Shown: positions 33,481 through 41,218 of the stretch, piece by piece
Layout: every line of letters begins with the position of its first letter
How positions within the stretch are numbered: position 1 is the first letter of the stretch
Made by a program: the position numbers and the translations under genes
IMG/VR virus record: IMGVR_UViG_3300013006_000020
Coordinates: 57,998-121,997 of that record
Reading direction: 5' to 3' (one strand)
Origin: a virus
Length of the DNA: 64,000 bases
The notes under the pieces: model-generated
What the model was told of the DNA's origin: nothing
Databases searched by the model: none
What the model saw: the letters and a program-made list of their open reading frames with translations, nothing else

Positions 33481-33703
33481 CAATTGTCCTTTCCTCAAGA
33501 GCAATACAATGAACTATTACACTTTCCTTGTAGTTGATGTCTGCCCATTGATGAGTTGGTTTTACGCTGTAGCTCTTGCCGATTTCTGGAGAGAACTTAT
33601 TGAATCGGCAATACAGCTCATGATGTCCATTGTTGTATTTTGCTGGCTGGTCTACTGAAAAGATTTGAGGGTTTTCTGTTTCGCGCTTTACTTTAACAAT
33701 CAT
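33455..33703 (-). CDS. Hypothetical protein
   Basis: 82 aa, mostly beta (MIVKVKRETENPQIFSVD). Two histidine-containing stretches. No family recognised. Overlaps the downstream gene by 26 bases. Confidence 0.45.
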   Translation of the reverse strand: MIVKVKRETENPQIFSVDQPAKYNNGHHELYCRFNKFSPEIGKSYSVKPTHQWADINYKESVIVHCIALEERTIDDIGSLRN

Positions 33704-33705
33704 TA

Positions 33706-34326
33706 TTATTCTCCAAAGATTTTAGATGTATTGAGTGCAGAATACTTGTACGGCTTGCTCAGCTTTTCGCTCCAGAACGATGGAAGACCCATCTTTACTT
33801 TCTGTGGACGATCAAGTTGATTCGGACAATACAATATAGCCTCTTCTTGTGCAAGCTTGAAGGTCGATGGCATGATGTTGTGATTTTTATGTGCAATAAT
33901 TTTCTTGATAATGCTGCCCTGCTTTACCATGTTGAAATCTAGGTTCTTTATGAGCCATGTATCAACATATGACTCCATTCCTTTATTGATCCAACGGGTA
34001 TCGCTAGTTGAAAATACAAGAGTAATGTCACGTTGTCTAGCCAGGGAACACATCATCAACAGCGCATCATTGTTTCGTCTTTCATACTTGGGGAATACGA
34101 GTTGTGGTTCGTCAACCCAAATAACACAGTCCGAAACATCCTCAAAAGAAATGGATGGTATATTTTGCACACCACTTCCTTCTAACGCCTCTGGAAACGG
34201 GTGATCAACAATATAAGTCTTTCTGTCCTTTACAGCAGATAAAATATTAAAACAAGCAGCGGTTTTTCCGCTGCCTGTATTTCCAACGACCGATACGACT
34301 TTAGTTTTATCCCAGTTGAAGCTCAT
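33706..34326 (-). CDS. P-loop ATPase, Zot/packaging-ATPase-like
   Basis: 206 aa from ATG 34326 (MSFNWDKTKVVSVVG), 1 base after the upstream stop; earlier starts at 34374 or 34407 are possible. Walker A VVGNTGSGKTAA, Walker B CVIWVDEPQLVFP, then MMCSLARQRDITLVFSTSDTRWI, a sensor-like region as in Zot and HerA-FtsK-type ATPases (R-Q-R-x-x-x-x-x-S-T). It could move DNA or act in assembly. It is too small to be a large terminase, and no nuclease domain follows. Confidence 0.55.
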   Translation of the reverse strand: MSFNWDKTKVVSVVGNTGSGKTAACFNILSAVKDRKTYIVDHPFPEALEGSGVQNIPSISFEDVSDCVIWVDEPQLVFPKYERRNNDALLMMCSLARQRDITLVFSTSDTRWINKGMESYVDTWLIKNLDFNMVKQGSIIKKIIAHKNHNIMPSTFKLAQEEAILYCPNQLDRPQKVKMGLPSFWSEKLSKPYKYSALNTSKIFGE

Positions 34327-34327
34327 G

Positions 34328-34885
34328 TCACATTGTAGCTTGTGGAATTGCGGACTTAAATCGAACGCCACCATTCTTGCCACGCTTGAATTCAATCTTA
34401 TCGCCATACTTTGCGATAATCATATCACGCATGTCATTGGGGTAAATATTGTAAGTTTGTGCAAGTGCTACTAGCTTTGCTGTACCACTGCTAACCATAC
34501 CTTCAAATTCACTCCAATTGATTTGAACTACTGACGGATCGTTCTTTGATATTCTCTTCTTCATCTTATTCTCCTTTGTGTTTTTAGGGGCTTCAATCCA
34601 AGCAATGTCGCGTAAACATTTTACGCATATAGGGCTTACATACTTTCCATACGAAAAAGGTAAATGATCCAACTTCTGATAGCAGTGCCTGCATAAACAA
34701 CCCTCAGGCTTTCCTTCATTGTTGGTGGTGACGAGTACCATACTCCCATCACCTTGATTCATATCAGTATAGCTAAATTGTTTCGCTATCTTTTTATTTT
34801 CGGTTTTTCTTTGCTCGAATTCTTCCAAGATCTGGTCCAACGAACGGAATATCCATTTTGACTCGGTACTTTGAATAATTGTCAT
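34328..34885 (-). CDS. Zinc-finger protein with possible internal start
   Basis: 185 aa in the long frame. CLCRHC...CVKC (about 63-89) forms a treble-clef-like zinc site; the C-terminal 78 residues (MKKRISKNDPSVVQINWSEF...) look like a separate helical DNA-binding unit. The ATG of that unit (34564) has a textbook AAGGAG 6 bases upstream inside the gene, so a short second product may be made. The start at 34885 overlaps the upstream nuclease by 92 bases; 34762 is an alternative. Confidence 0.55.
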   Translation of the reverse strand: MTIIQSTESKWIFRSLDQILEEFEQRKTENKKIAKQFSYTDMNQGDGSMVLVTTNNEGKPEGCLCRHCYQKLDHLPFSYGKYVSPICVKCLRDIAWIEAPKNTKENKMKKRISKNDPSVVQINWSEFEGMVSSGTAKLVALAQTYNIYPNDMRDMIIAKYGDKIEFKRGKNGGVRFKSAIPQATM

Positions 34886-35312
34886 TTAGTGAAATCTCGC
34901 TTGATATATGACGGATGGATTCCCACGGAAGTAAATACCACGTGTCTGTGATCGGGTTGTATGCCGCCAAGAAATTAAAATCGCCTTCTTCATAAGGAAC
35001 CTTTTTATTCCTGCCGGCTTTTTTGCGAATGTCACATCGGAATGATTCTTTGTTTTTGTCATAGTAACATTGTTTTACTTGAATTGTTACAAACTCATCA
35101 CGTAGAATACCACGAACCACAAAATCATAATGAAGTTCTTCTAGCAGAGGACGGGCACATTCCCATCCATTTAAATGACAAACAGATGGGAACAACATCT
35201 GCGCGTACATTCCGCTATTAAACTTTAGCTTTTTGCCTTGCGCTTTTGCTTTTGTGGTTTTTGATCGTTGTTGACTTCGTCGAGCAGAAGAAATATTAGT
35301 GCTGTTCGCCAT
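34794..35312 (-). CDS. PD-(D/E)XK homing-type endonuclease
   Basis: 172 aa. FPSVCHLNGWECARPLLEELHYDFVV, FVTIQVKQCYYDK, then YEEGDFNFLAAYNPITDTWYLLPWE match the PDDEXK_5 group that includes the intron endonuclease I-Ssp6803I. The basic N-terminus may bind DNA. No intron or intein was seen next to it, so it may be a free-standing homing enzyme or have been recruited for repair. Confidence 0.65.
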   Translation of the reverse strand: MANSTNISSARRSQQRSKTTKAKAQGKKLKFNSGMYAQMLFPSVCHLNGWECARPLLEELHYDFVVRGILRDEFVTIQVKQCYYDKNKESFRCDIRKKAGRNKKVPYEEGDFNFLAAYNPITDTWYLLPWESIRHISSEISLNDNYSKYRVKMDIPFVGPDLGRIRAKKNRK

Positions 35313-35692
35313 TTATATCCTGGTTTATTGGCACGATAGGTGCCGTTCTTATATTGTAGCGCAGTCCACTCAAGAATGAACTCAATATCCTTTGCTTTTT
35401 CCTGGGAGATTCCGGTTTGTTGAGAAATTACAAAAGCTTCTACGGCAAGCATTGCTGCTGAAACCGTGATTTGTTTTTCCCATTCCTTGTCGTACATCAC
35501 AATCGATTCAAGAACTGTATAGATAAAGGAGAAGCTCTTCTTCAGCTCTTTTGCAATGATGCTGTATTCTCTTTCTGCAGCATTCATCGTTTGGTGATTG
35601 CCAATCGTGGACTGCATATGAAGCGCTAGGTTAGTGGTGATGTGAACAAAAAGAATTTCAGTTGGAACTGATTTGTCGGACTTTTCAATCAT
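35225..35692 (-). CDS. Helical hypothetical protein
   Basis: 155 aa, mostly helical with a very basic C-terminus (NNDQKPQKQKRKAKS). No recognised domain. Overlaps the nuclease downstream by 88 bases and shares one base with the gene upstream. Confidence 0.45.
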   Translation of the reverse strand: MIEKSDKSVPTEILFVHITTNLALHMQSTIGNHQTMNAAEREYSIIAKELKKSFSFIYTVLESIVMYDKEWEKQITVSAAMLAVEAFVISQQTGISQEKAKDIEFILEWTALQYKNGTYRANKPGYKWRTALIFLLLDEVNNDQKPQKQKRKAKS

Positions 35693-36099
35693 TATTGCTC
35701 TCGCACATCCTGCTTAAGTTTCTTTGAAACCTCTTTACCTTTTTCCGTGAGGTTTACTACGGTAGCTCCGTCTTCTTTACGAACGACTGAGGCAAGACCC
35801 GCTCTTTCGAGGTCGTGTATCTTGCTTTCAATAAGTATTGCAATTGCCAGCTCACTATCTATTTCTGACAATACTGTATCTAAATTATTTTTTATGAACT
35901 TATCTATGGCTGAAACCATAGGTGAAACACCAGAAAGATATCTCCAAACTACAGTATAGTAAGCCGCCTTGGCTGAAACCTGTTCTGGAGTAAGCTCACT
36001 TTCTTGTGTCTCAATTTGGGTACAAACAAGACTATATGCAGACATTATATTTTTATAGTCTGCAAATAAAATCTTTTTTGCGTCATTGTACCTTTTCAT
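35692..36099 (-). CDS. Hypothetical protein with winged-helix-like end
   Basis: 135 aa. The C-terminal part (LERAGLASVVRKEDGATVVNLTEKGKEVSKKL) has the wing and recognition pattern of a MarR-like winged helix. It follows the sigma factor with a 1-base overlap and starts at a GTGTATTAATAATT motif, so a transcription-related role is plausible. Confidence 0.5.
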   Translation of the reverse strand: MKRYNDAKKILFADYKNIMSAYSLVCTQIETQESELTPEQVSAKAAYYTVVWRYLSGVSPMVSAIDKFIKNNLDTVLSEIDSELAIAILIESKIHDLERAGLASVVRKEDGATVVNLTEKGKEVSKKLKQDVREQ

Positions 36100-36629
36100 T
36101 AATTATTAATACACCTTTTGCCGTCTTCACAAGCTCTAGAAATGACCTGATATATCTTCTGTTTACTGCAATTAATCTTCCTGGCAATAGCATCAATGGT
36201 CATGTCATCTACAAATCGCATCTTCATAATCTGAGCGTGTTCTGGTTTAATCTTGCCAAGGATTTTCTCAATCTGCTCTACTGACTCATTGATTGATTTT
36301 TCCATATAAAAGTTCCTAGGTCGCTCTTCAAAAATCTTTGAGGCTACCCTATAAATTTTATTTTTCTTAGTAAGTAGATCCTTTACTACCCCACGACCGC
36401 GATTAAAGGCGTATGTAGAAAAGTCCGCCTTTTCTGGATCATATCGGAAACGATTTTCCCATAGATCAATATAAATTTCTTGAACCGCATCATCTCTTTC
36501 GGAAATGGGTAGTTTACCAATGAGCGGTCCACTTCTAGGAAATCTATTCTTAATATAGCAAATGATATAATCATTAGCCTGCGTATCGCTCATTTGTACA
36601 AACACAGGTCGTCTTTCAAGTGTCGCCAT
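36099..36629 (-). CDS. Sigma-70-family factor
   Basis: 176 aa from ATG 36629 (MATLERRPVF), which has GGAGT 8 bases upstream. Region 2: ISERDDAVQEIYIDLWENRFRYDP ... FSTYAFNRGRGVVKDLL. Region 4: KPEHAQIMKMRFVDDMTIDAIARKINCSKQKIYQVISRACE. It lacks regions 1 and 3, like ECF and phage late sigma factors. It should redirect host RNA polymerase, and the GTGTAT motifs in this window are the natural candidates for its targets. Confidence 0.8.
   Translation of the reverse strand: MATLERRPVFVQMSDTQANDYIICYIKNRFPRSGPLIGKLPISERDDAVQEIYIDLWENRFRYDPEKADFSTYAFNRGRGVVKDLLTKKNKIYRVASKIFEERPRNFYMEKSINESVEQIEKILGKIKPEHAQIMKMRFVDDMTIDAIARKINCSKQKIYQVISRACEDGKRCINN
36101..36114 (-). promoter_or_regulatory. Possible promoter, GTGTATTAATAATT
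   Basis: The motif includes the last codons and stop of the sigma gene, ending 1 base before the ATG at 36099. Preceded by AG as at 20381 and 23730. Weaker than others because it is within coding sequence. Confidence 0.3.
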
Positions 36630-36677
36630 TGTTTTACTCCGTTTCTTTTTCATCGCGCTCTATCTTTAATGGTCAAG

Positions 36678-36751
36678 CGTTCCCGGTTGGACTCGAACCA
36701 ACGACCTGCCGCTTAGAAGGCGGCTGCTCTATCCAGCTGAGCTACGGGAAC
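36678..36751 (-). tRNA. tRNA-Arg (anticodon TCT)
   Basis: Full cloverleaf: acceptor GTTCCCG/CGGGAAC, D arm GCTC..GAGC, anticodon stem GCCGC/GCGGC with loop CTTCTAA, T arm GTTGG-TTCGAGT-CCAAC, discriminator G. CCA is not encoded. Reads AGA, a codon common in AT-rich phage genes. Confidence 0.95.
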
Positions 36752-36757
36752 AGTGCT

Positions 36758-36967
36758 TTAGTATGATACTACACGACATCCATCAAAGATGCCACGCCAA
36801 AACTCTCGAATTTTCAAAAGTTCTTTTTTTGTGCACTGATATGAAACTGTACTGTATCCATAACTTGAAGAAACATTGAGGTGTTCAATATCAAAATTTT
36901 TGATTGCTGCACCGAATGTAATCATATCTTCTGGCGTATTTATCTTGACTTCAACTATAGCTGTCAT
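36758..36967 (-). CDS. Small hypothetical protein
   Basis: 69 aa, one alpha/beta unit (TAIVEVKINTPEDMITFGAAIKNF...). Ends CRVVSY. No family recognised. Overlaps the upstream small membrane gene by 4 bases. Confidence 0.5.
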   Translation of the reverse strand: MTAIVEVKINTPEDMITFGAAIKNFDIEHLNVSSSYGYSTVSYQCTKKELLKIREFWRGIFDGCRVVSY

Positions 36968-37104
36968 AGTGATCCCTCTCTCATCTTATTAAAGATAAGG
37001 CAGAAAATAACTGCCTTGGACATAAAAAGTGTTACGTGAATAAGAATAGCAGCAGCCATTTCTGATGGCGTCCAGGTCTTTCCGTTTTGATCTGTGAATT
37101 CCAT
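36964..37104 (-). CDS. Very small membrane protein
   Basis: 46 aa (MEFTDQNGKTWTPSEMAAAI...). Soluble N-terminus of 15 residues, one transmembrane helix (about 16-39). The ATG shares a base with the stop of the phosphoesterase gene (TAATG) and its TGA overlaps the next ATG. Confidence 0.5.
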   Translation of the reverse strand: MEFTDQNGKTWTPSEMAAAILIHVTLFMSKAVIFCLIFNKMREGSL

Positions 37105-37670
37105 TAGTTATTTTCCAGTCCCATCTTGTCCATTACTTGCATTAGTGAAATTGGCATATAGTTATTTACATCAACACCAACATCATATCTATTTTTAATT
37201 GTAGAAAATAGCTTACCGTGCGTGTGTCCGTGAAGATGAACCGATCCAAAATTCTGACTACTCCATGACTCAATCGGATAATGCATCAGAATTACTTTTG
37301 TGTGTCGTCTATTCTCAGGCATTGAAAGAAACAAATGCTTTCCTGAAATTTCTTGATATTCGTATATGCCCTTGAATGAAGTAGTTCGATTGTTAGCATA
37401 TGTAGCGGATGGGTCGTGATTGCCACACAAAAGATAAACATTCTTGCACTTAATGCGATCAAGAATTCTATTTACCTCAGTCTCCCATCTCTTTCCATTT
37501 GAGTGAAAACAAAAGTCACCAAGATGATAAAGATCATCACGCTCACTAACCATTGAGTTAATGTTATTTACAATAACTTCTTCCATTTGCTCCATTGAAG
37601 AAAATGGTCTATTGCAGTACTTAATAATGTTTGAGTGCCCAAAGTGTGTGTCAGATGTTAGCCAGATCAT
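37104..37670 (-). CDS. Calcineurin-like metallophosphoesterase
   Basis: 188 aa. TSDTHFGHSNIIKYCNRPF, LGDFCF, LCGNHDPS, LMHYPIESW and LHGHTHGK are the five metal-binding motifs. This short form is common in phages and bacteria (annotated as phosphatase or phosphodiesterase). The substrate is unknown; cyclic nucleotides or RNA ends are possibilities. Confidence 0.8.
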   Translation of the reverse strand: MIWLTSDTHFGHSNIIKYCNRPFSSMEQMEEVIVNNINSMVSERDDLYHLGDFCFHSNGKRWETEVNRILDRIKCKNVYLLCGNHDPSATYANNRTTSFKGIYEYQEISGKHLFLSMPENRRHTKVILMHYPIESWSSQNFGSVHLHGHTHGKLFSTIKNRYDVGVDVNNYMPISLMQVMDKMGLENN

Positions 37671-37681
37671 GTTAATTTAAA

Positions 37682-37918
37682 TCAGTATGCTGTAGAAATA
37701 ACCGCAGCAGCAACAAGCAGCATTGGTATTATTACAAAGAAAATGGTAATTATTATAGCTGTATATGAAACTACTTCTTCAAAAATTTCAGCTTTTGTTT
37801 TTCTTCTTTGGGTAGTTTGGGTATCCCCAGTCCCGTGGTTCTGTAACTGCTTTTTCTTTGTCACAAAATCCACATATTCCTGTATGGTATGTTGATACTC
37901 GTATTGCTTTTTTGGCAT
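37682..37918 (-). CDS. Small membrane protein overlapping a zinc-finger gene
   Basis: 78 aa. The C-terminal 36 residues hold one strong transmembrane helix (YTAIIITIFFVIIPMLLVAAAVI). The first 42 residues overlap the gene at 37788-37982 in another frame. The start at 37918 has no clear Shine-Dalgarno, so the N-terminus is uncertain. Confidence 0.45.
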   Translation of the reverse strand: MPKKQYEYQHTIQEYVDFVTKKKQLQNHGTGDTQTTQRRKTKAEIFEEVVSYTAIIITIFFVIIPMLLVAAAVISTAY

Positions 37919-37982
37919 TTATTTCTTTCGCGCAGTCATTGCAGATCCACGCGGGATAATTATCTTCGGTGAATTTTTTCAT
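37788..37982 (-). CDS. Small zinc-finger protein
   Basis: 64 aa from ATG 37982, which lies 3 bases after the 3' end of the tRNA; a longer frame would include the tRNA. CNDCAKEI...CGFCDKEKAVTEPRDWGYP is a CxxC/CxxC ribbon found in many phage proteins. Function unknown. Confidence 0.6.
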   Translation of the reverse strand: MKKFTEDNYPAWICNDCAKEINAKKAIRVSTYHTGICGFCDKEKAVTEPRDWGYPNYPKKKNKS

Positions 37983-37985
37983 AAA

Positions 37986-38058
37986 TAGGGCCGGTGGGAT
38001 TCGAACCCACACTTTATTGATTTTGAGTCAATTGACTCTGCCGTTGGTCTACGGCCCC
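37986..38058 (-). tRNA. tRNA with anticodon CAA (Leu), short variable loop
   Basis: Acceptor GGGGCCG/CGGCCCT (G1-U72), D arm GAC..GTC, anticodon stem ATTGA/TCAAT with loop CTCAAAA, variable loop AAAGT, T arm GTGGG-TTCGAAT-CCCAC, discriminator A. The anticodon CAA reads UUG (Leu). Bacterial tRNA-Leu normally has a long variable arm; this one has 5 bases, so its charging identity is uncertain. No CCA encoded. Confidence 0.85.
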
Positions 38059-38064
38059 AAGCTT

Positions 38065-38081
38065 CCCCAGTCGCATTGGGG
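38065..38081 (-). other. Hairpin upstream of the CAA tRNA
   Basis: CCCCA-ATGCGAC-TGGGG, 5 pairs, just 5' of the tRNA on the minus strand and without a T run. It may separate the preceding message from the tRNA or assist processing. Confidence 0.35.
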
Positions 38082-38087
38082 TATCAT

Positions 38088-38717
38088 TTACATCATATAA
38101 TCGGCAATAATATCTAGCAATTCTTCTTTTGTGATTTCTTGTTCTGGCTTAAATAATCCATCATTTTTAATGATATTATGCATAATTGCCTCAAGACGCT
38201 TTTTAACAACAGGATATTTGTTCTTAAATGTTATTGCTACCCCACGATCACGTGTGTCTAGTCTATCTGAATGAACCCCAGAGTCTCCTTCAAAACAGCC
38301 CTCAATCAGCACTAGTTCTTTAGATGAAAAATATCGATTAAGCGGAGAGCTTTTTAGATTTTCAAAACAATCATAAACCTCTTCACCGTTATCAAACTCT
38401 ACACCATTAAATAGATTAACTGATGAAACAAAAATTGATCCTAGAGCGCAAACCCTACAGTTTTTTACCTTCTTGGTGTAGTCCTGTGCGGGAAATGGCA
38501 TTAAGCGACAAGTATCATCACTTTCAAGGTACCGCTCTACTCCATCAGAAACGATTTCTTCTAGTGATCCCATCTTTGGATCTTCCATCCACACGCCAAC
38601 CTGTGGAATAATCTTCCTGGTCTTGATCTGTGAAATAACATCCTTGGCAATAGCAACACGCATTTGATTCTTTGTTAGTGTCTTCTTCTTTGTCTTAGTC
38701 TTTGTTTTAGTAGCCAT
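38088..38717 (-). CDS. Hypothetical protein with CALG motif
   Basis: 209 aa from ATG 38717 (MATKTKTKTKKKTLTKNQ). Lys/Thr-rich start, then KNCRVCALGSIFVSSVNLFNG, a CAxGA-like motif seen in small phage families (DUF6197-like by eye). Helical C-terminus. Function unknown. Confidence 0.5.
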   Translation of the reverse strand: MATKTKTKTKKKTLTKNQMRVAIAKDVISQIKTRKIIPQVGVWMEDPKMGSLEEIVSDGVERYLESDDTCRLMPFPAQDYTKKVKNCRVCALGSIFVSSVNLFNGVEFDNGEEVYDCFENLKSSPLNRYFSSKELVLIEGCFEGDSGVHSDRLDTRDRGVAITFKNKYPVVKKRLEAIMHNIIKNDGLFKPEQEITKEELLDIIADYMM

Positions 38718-38725
38718 TTTTATCC

Positions 38726-39280
38726 TTATAGTGTCTTTGAGCAATAATCGTACATGGCAATTCCGCTTGCCGTGCCGACATTTAAACTTCTTACTGAACC
38801 GTACTGCTGAATATAGATTTTATCGTGGCAAATATCAAGAACTTCTTTTGGAATTCCAACTTGTTCTTGTCCAAATACCATCAGTACGTGTTCGTTTTTG
38901 GGCCAACAATAATCGTTGACTGAAAACGAATCTTTAACATTATCCACGCCAACAACTCTTAAGTATTTGTGGATCTTGTAGAGATTTTTAATTTCTTTCT
39001 TTAGATCGTCAATTTCTTTTACATGTTTGAAGTTTGTATAAATGTGGGTTCCAACTGTACCACGGCGATCATATCTCTTATTGCCGTATACAAGAACCTC
39101 TTTCGCAAGAAAGGCGTTGGAATTTCGCACTACTGTCGCAATATTAAAATCATTAAGTAGGTTACAACACAACACGCTAAAATTATTTCTGCGTGTATCA
39201 AGATCAGTCATTATTGCTTCATGCGTCCAATACCTGTAGTGGTCGATTATGTTGCGCGTTTCCGTTGTTTGTGTTTGCAT
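38726..39280 (-). CDS. SPOUT (TrmH/SpoU) RNA 2'-O-methyltransferase
   Basis: 184 aa. All three SPOUT motifs are visible: NDFNIATVVRNSNAFLAKEVLVYG, MVFGQEQVGIPKEVLD, and IQQYGSVRSLNVGTASGIAMYDYC (the trefoil knot). It transfers methyl from SAM to a ribose 2'-OH in tRNA or rRNA. The long start is kept although it overlaps uvsE by 62 bases, because YRYWTHEAIMTDLD belongs to the family N-terminus. Its neighbourhood of tRNA genes makes tRNA the likely target. Confidence 0.8.
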   Translation of the reverse strand: MQTQTTETRNIIDHYRYWTHEAIMTDLDTRRNNFSVLCCNLLNDFNIATVVRNSNAFLAKEVLVYGNKRYDRRGTVGTHIYTNFKHVKEIDDLKKEIKNLYKIHKYLRVVGVDNVKDSFSVNDYCWPKNEHVLMVFGQEQVGIPKEVLDICHDKIYIQQYGSVRSLNVGTASGIAMYDYCSKTL

Positions 39281-40196
39281 AAAGTCTCCTGTGCGAAATA
39301 AGAGCCTGATCTTTCATCTTCGTTTCAAGCATTACATCGTAATCAATTGTGTCACTAAGTGCTGGTATCTCATTGATAGCCCAGTTACTGTGCGCTTGAG
39401 GTCGGTTGTCGTCTCTACTCTCTGAGTAATGAACCTTCGGTACTTCGCAAAAACCACCCCATGTTCTAAATGCCATATCTGCAGCTTCAATCAGAGATTC
39501 TTGATTGCAAAACTTGTGATGGTGAATGTCAAGAACTAATTTGACTGTGCAATATTTTGCGATCATCTTAAACAAATCGCTCATGCTCCACATGCTTGCT
39601 TTGTCATCATTCTCTAGTGTAAGCCGACGTTTAATACGGTCATCAAGCTTGCAAAACGATGACAAGAAGCGGCCAGAGGTAGCATGTTTATTTTCGTAAA
39701 CACCACCAACATGGATGTTAATAGCAAACTCATCACCATAACCAAGCAAGTCACCAATTAAACTATGCATTTCAAGGCACTTGATGCTTTTTGCTACAAT
39801 CTCTTGATCTGGTGACGATATGCAAGTATATGGCCCTGGATGACAAGAAAGGCGCATATTGTTTGCCTTTGCAAAATTGCCAGCCTCTTTCATATGCCAG
39901 CGTATCAAAACAGCTTGTTGTGGTCTGAGATCATCAAGAGAATAGCCAATCGTCGGATGATCCATAAATGGAAAAATCCCGCTTCCGATTCGGAAGAACT
40001 TTATATCATTGTCTTTGTTCCACTTGAGAATCTTGATTAAATCAGCGCAGTTTTGAACTGCTAGCTCACCCGCTCGCTCTTTATTAAAATTGGACAGGCG
40101 CAATGTCCTGTCCGTAAAAATCCTGTCTTTCTTTGGTGTGCCTTCGCTGTTTAGCGAAAGATTTTGACACGCATATCCAAAATTTCTAAGCGTCAT
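39219..40196 (-). CDS. uvsE: UV damage endonuclease (UvsE/UVDE)
   Basis: 325 aa. TIM-barrel UVDE motifs in order: FGYACQNLSL, FRIGSGIFPF, RLSCHPGPYTCISSP, NIHVGGVYENK, RLTLENDD, KLVLDIHHHKF, VHYSESR, DYDVMLETKMKD. UVDE nicks DNA 5' to UV photoproducts and abasic sites. It protects phage DNA from light damage, consistent with a sunlit aquatic setting. Overlaps the methyltransferase gene by 11 bases and the SPOUT gene by 62. Confidence 0.9.
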   Translation of the reverse strand: MTLRNFGYACQNLSLNSEGTPKKDRIFTDRTLRLSNFNKERAGELAVQNCADLIKILKWNKDNDIKFFRIGSGIFPFMDHPTIGYSLDDLRPQQAVLIRWHMKEAGNFAKANNMRLSCHPGPYTCISSPDQEIVAKSIKCLEMHSLIGDLLGYGDEFAINIHVGGVYENKHATSGRFLSSFCKLDDRIKRRLTLENDDKASMWSMSDLFKMIAKYCTVKLVLDIHHHKFCNQESLIEAADMAFRTWGGFCEVPKVHYSESRDDNRPQAHSNWAINEIPALSDTIDYDVMLETKMKDQALISHRRLYANTNNGNAQHNRPLQVLDA

Positions 40197-40830
40197 TTAG
40201 TAGCCCTTGATACATTTCAAGATTAATAAAGTCGTTATTCATCACTTGTAGTTTAATTGCACCTTCCCATAAAAGTTGAATTTCTTCATTTGTTTCAGGG
40301 TTGCATTTGCTACCAACTTCATCAAGTTTGTAAGAATAGTCAAGTGCGTTTATTTTAGGATAAGCCAAAATGCCATCGGTATAAATATCAAATATCCATC
40401 TGTGGTGGTGATATCCACGCCAAGCGCCTTCTCGTCTCTTGAGTTCAGCGTATTTAGATGGCATGGCAATAAATCCAGCCTTACAAAAATGTGTCATTGC
40501 CCTGCAAGCAAATCCAGGAGATGCTATATCCTCTAGAATATGAGTGCAAATAGCAAAATCAAATGGTCCATTTATTGCAACATCATCTTTAATCCTTTGC
40601 CAAACATTAGGATGCGATATGTTACCAAAAAAACCAATCTTGTTATGAAGTAGTTTATTTTGTTCTGTCGGCTGAACTAGATCGACGTAGTGTGTCGTAA
40701 AAGGAAAAGCCCAACTGTCTTGAGAATGACTGGCGCCAATATCAATAACACGCGAATATTTTGAGTCTTGTAAATGTCTTAATACAAAATCTCGATCCCA
40801 CATCTTTGTGTAGATTGGCTTATTTATCAT
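40186..40830 (-). CDS. Class I SAM-dependent methyltransferase
   Basis: 214 aa. VIDIGASHSQDSW (SAM loop), DFAICTHILEDIASP (motif IV region) and the helix CRAMTHFCKAGFIAMP match small class I methyltransferases. There is no DNA MTase catalytic motif (no DPPY or PC). Substrate unknown. In an overlapping run with uvsE. Confidence 0.65.
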   Translation of the reverse strand: MINKPIYTKMWDRDFVLRHLQDSKYSRVIDIGASHSQDSWAFPFTTHYVDLVQPTEQNKLLHNKIGFFGNISHPNVWQRIKDDVAINGPFDFAICTHILEDIASPGFACRAMTHFCKAGFIAMPSKYAELKRREGAWRGYHHHRWIFDIYTDGILAYPKINALDYSYKLDEVGSKCNPETNEEIQLLWEGAIKLQVMNNDFINLEMYQGLLNDA

Positions 40831-41011
40831 AAATGTTTTTTACCTCATACATATCTTTATGGACTGTATGGTTTTTTCTAAAAGACTCAGCCTCTTTTTC
40901 TGTTTCCCATACAGCAATTTCATCTCTAGATTCCATCATCCAGTCTTTAATTGCTTTACACCAAAGCCCCCATTGTTCATGGGATTTCTTCAATTGTGTG
41001 TGATGCGTCAA
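40820..41011 (-). CDS. Small hypothetical protein
   Basis: 63 aa, Trp- and Glu-rich, helical. TEKEAESFRKNH resembles small phage proteins that bind peptides or RNA, but no family is recognised. Overlaps the methyltransferase by 11 bases and the lipoprotein gene by 35. Confidence 0.45.
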   Translation of the reverse strand: MTHHTQLKKSHEQWGLWCKAIKDWMMESRDEIAVWETEKEAESFRKNHTVHKDMYEVKNIYDK

Positions 41012-41216
41012 GTCGAATCTCCTTGTTTTCAGGCATGATGCAAACGTCTAGATCAACAAAGGTAACTTTGTCACTCCACGACATCTTTACTGTGTAATCA
41101 TCACAATTCTCAATGACGACTTGATGACGAAACTCATCATAATATGAATTAGGTTCTTGTTCGTTAGATGAGCATGAACAAATAAGTGTAGTAGCAAGCA
41201 ATAGTATTTTTTTCAT
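40977..41216 (-). CDS. Small lipoprotein
   Basis: 79 aa. MKKILLLATTLICSCSS is a lipoprotein signal with lipobox ICS-C15, followed by an acidic 62-residue domain with two further cysteines (C38, C58). It would be anchored in a host membrane after cleavage. Superinfection exclusion or spanin-type roles are possible; inference only. Confidence 0.6.
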   Translation of the reverse strand: MKKILLLATTLICSCSSNEQEPNSYYDEFRHQVVIENCDDYTVKMSWSDKVTFVDLDVCIMPENKEIRLDASHTIEEIP

Positions 41217-41218
41217 AA

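Noticed and set aside
37788-37830. Programmed -1 frameshift at an A-rich stretch
   Set aside because: The heptamer is not canonical and the second frame is +1, not -1, relative to the first.
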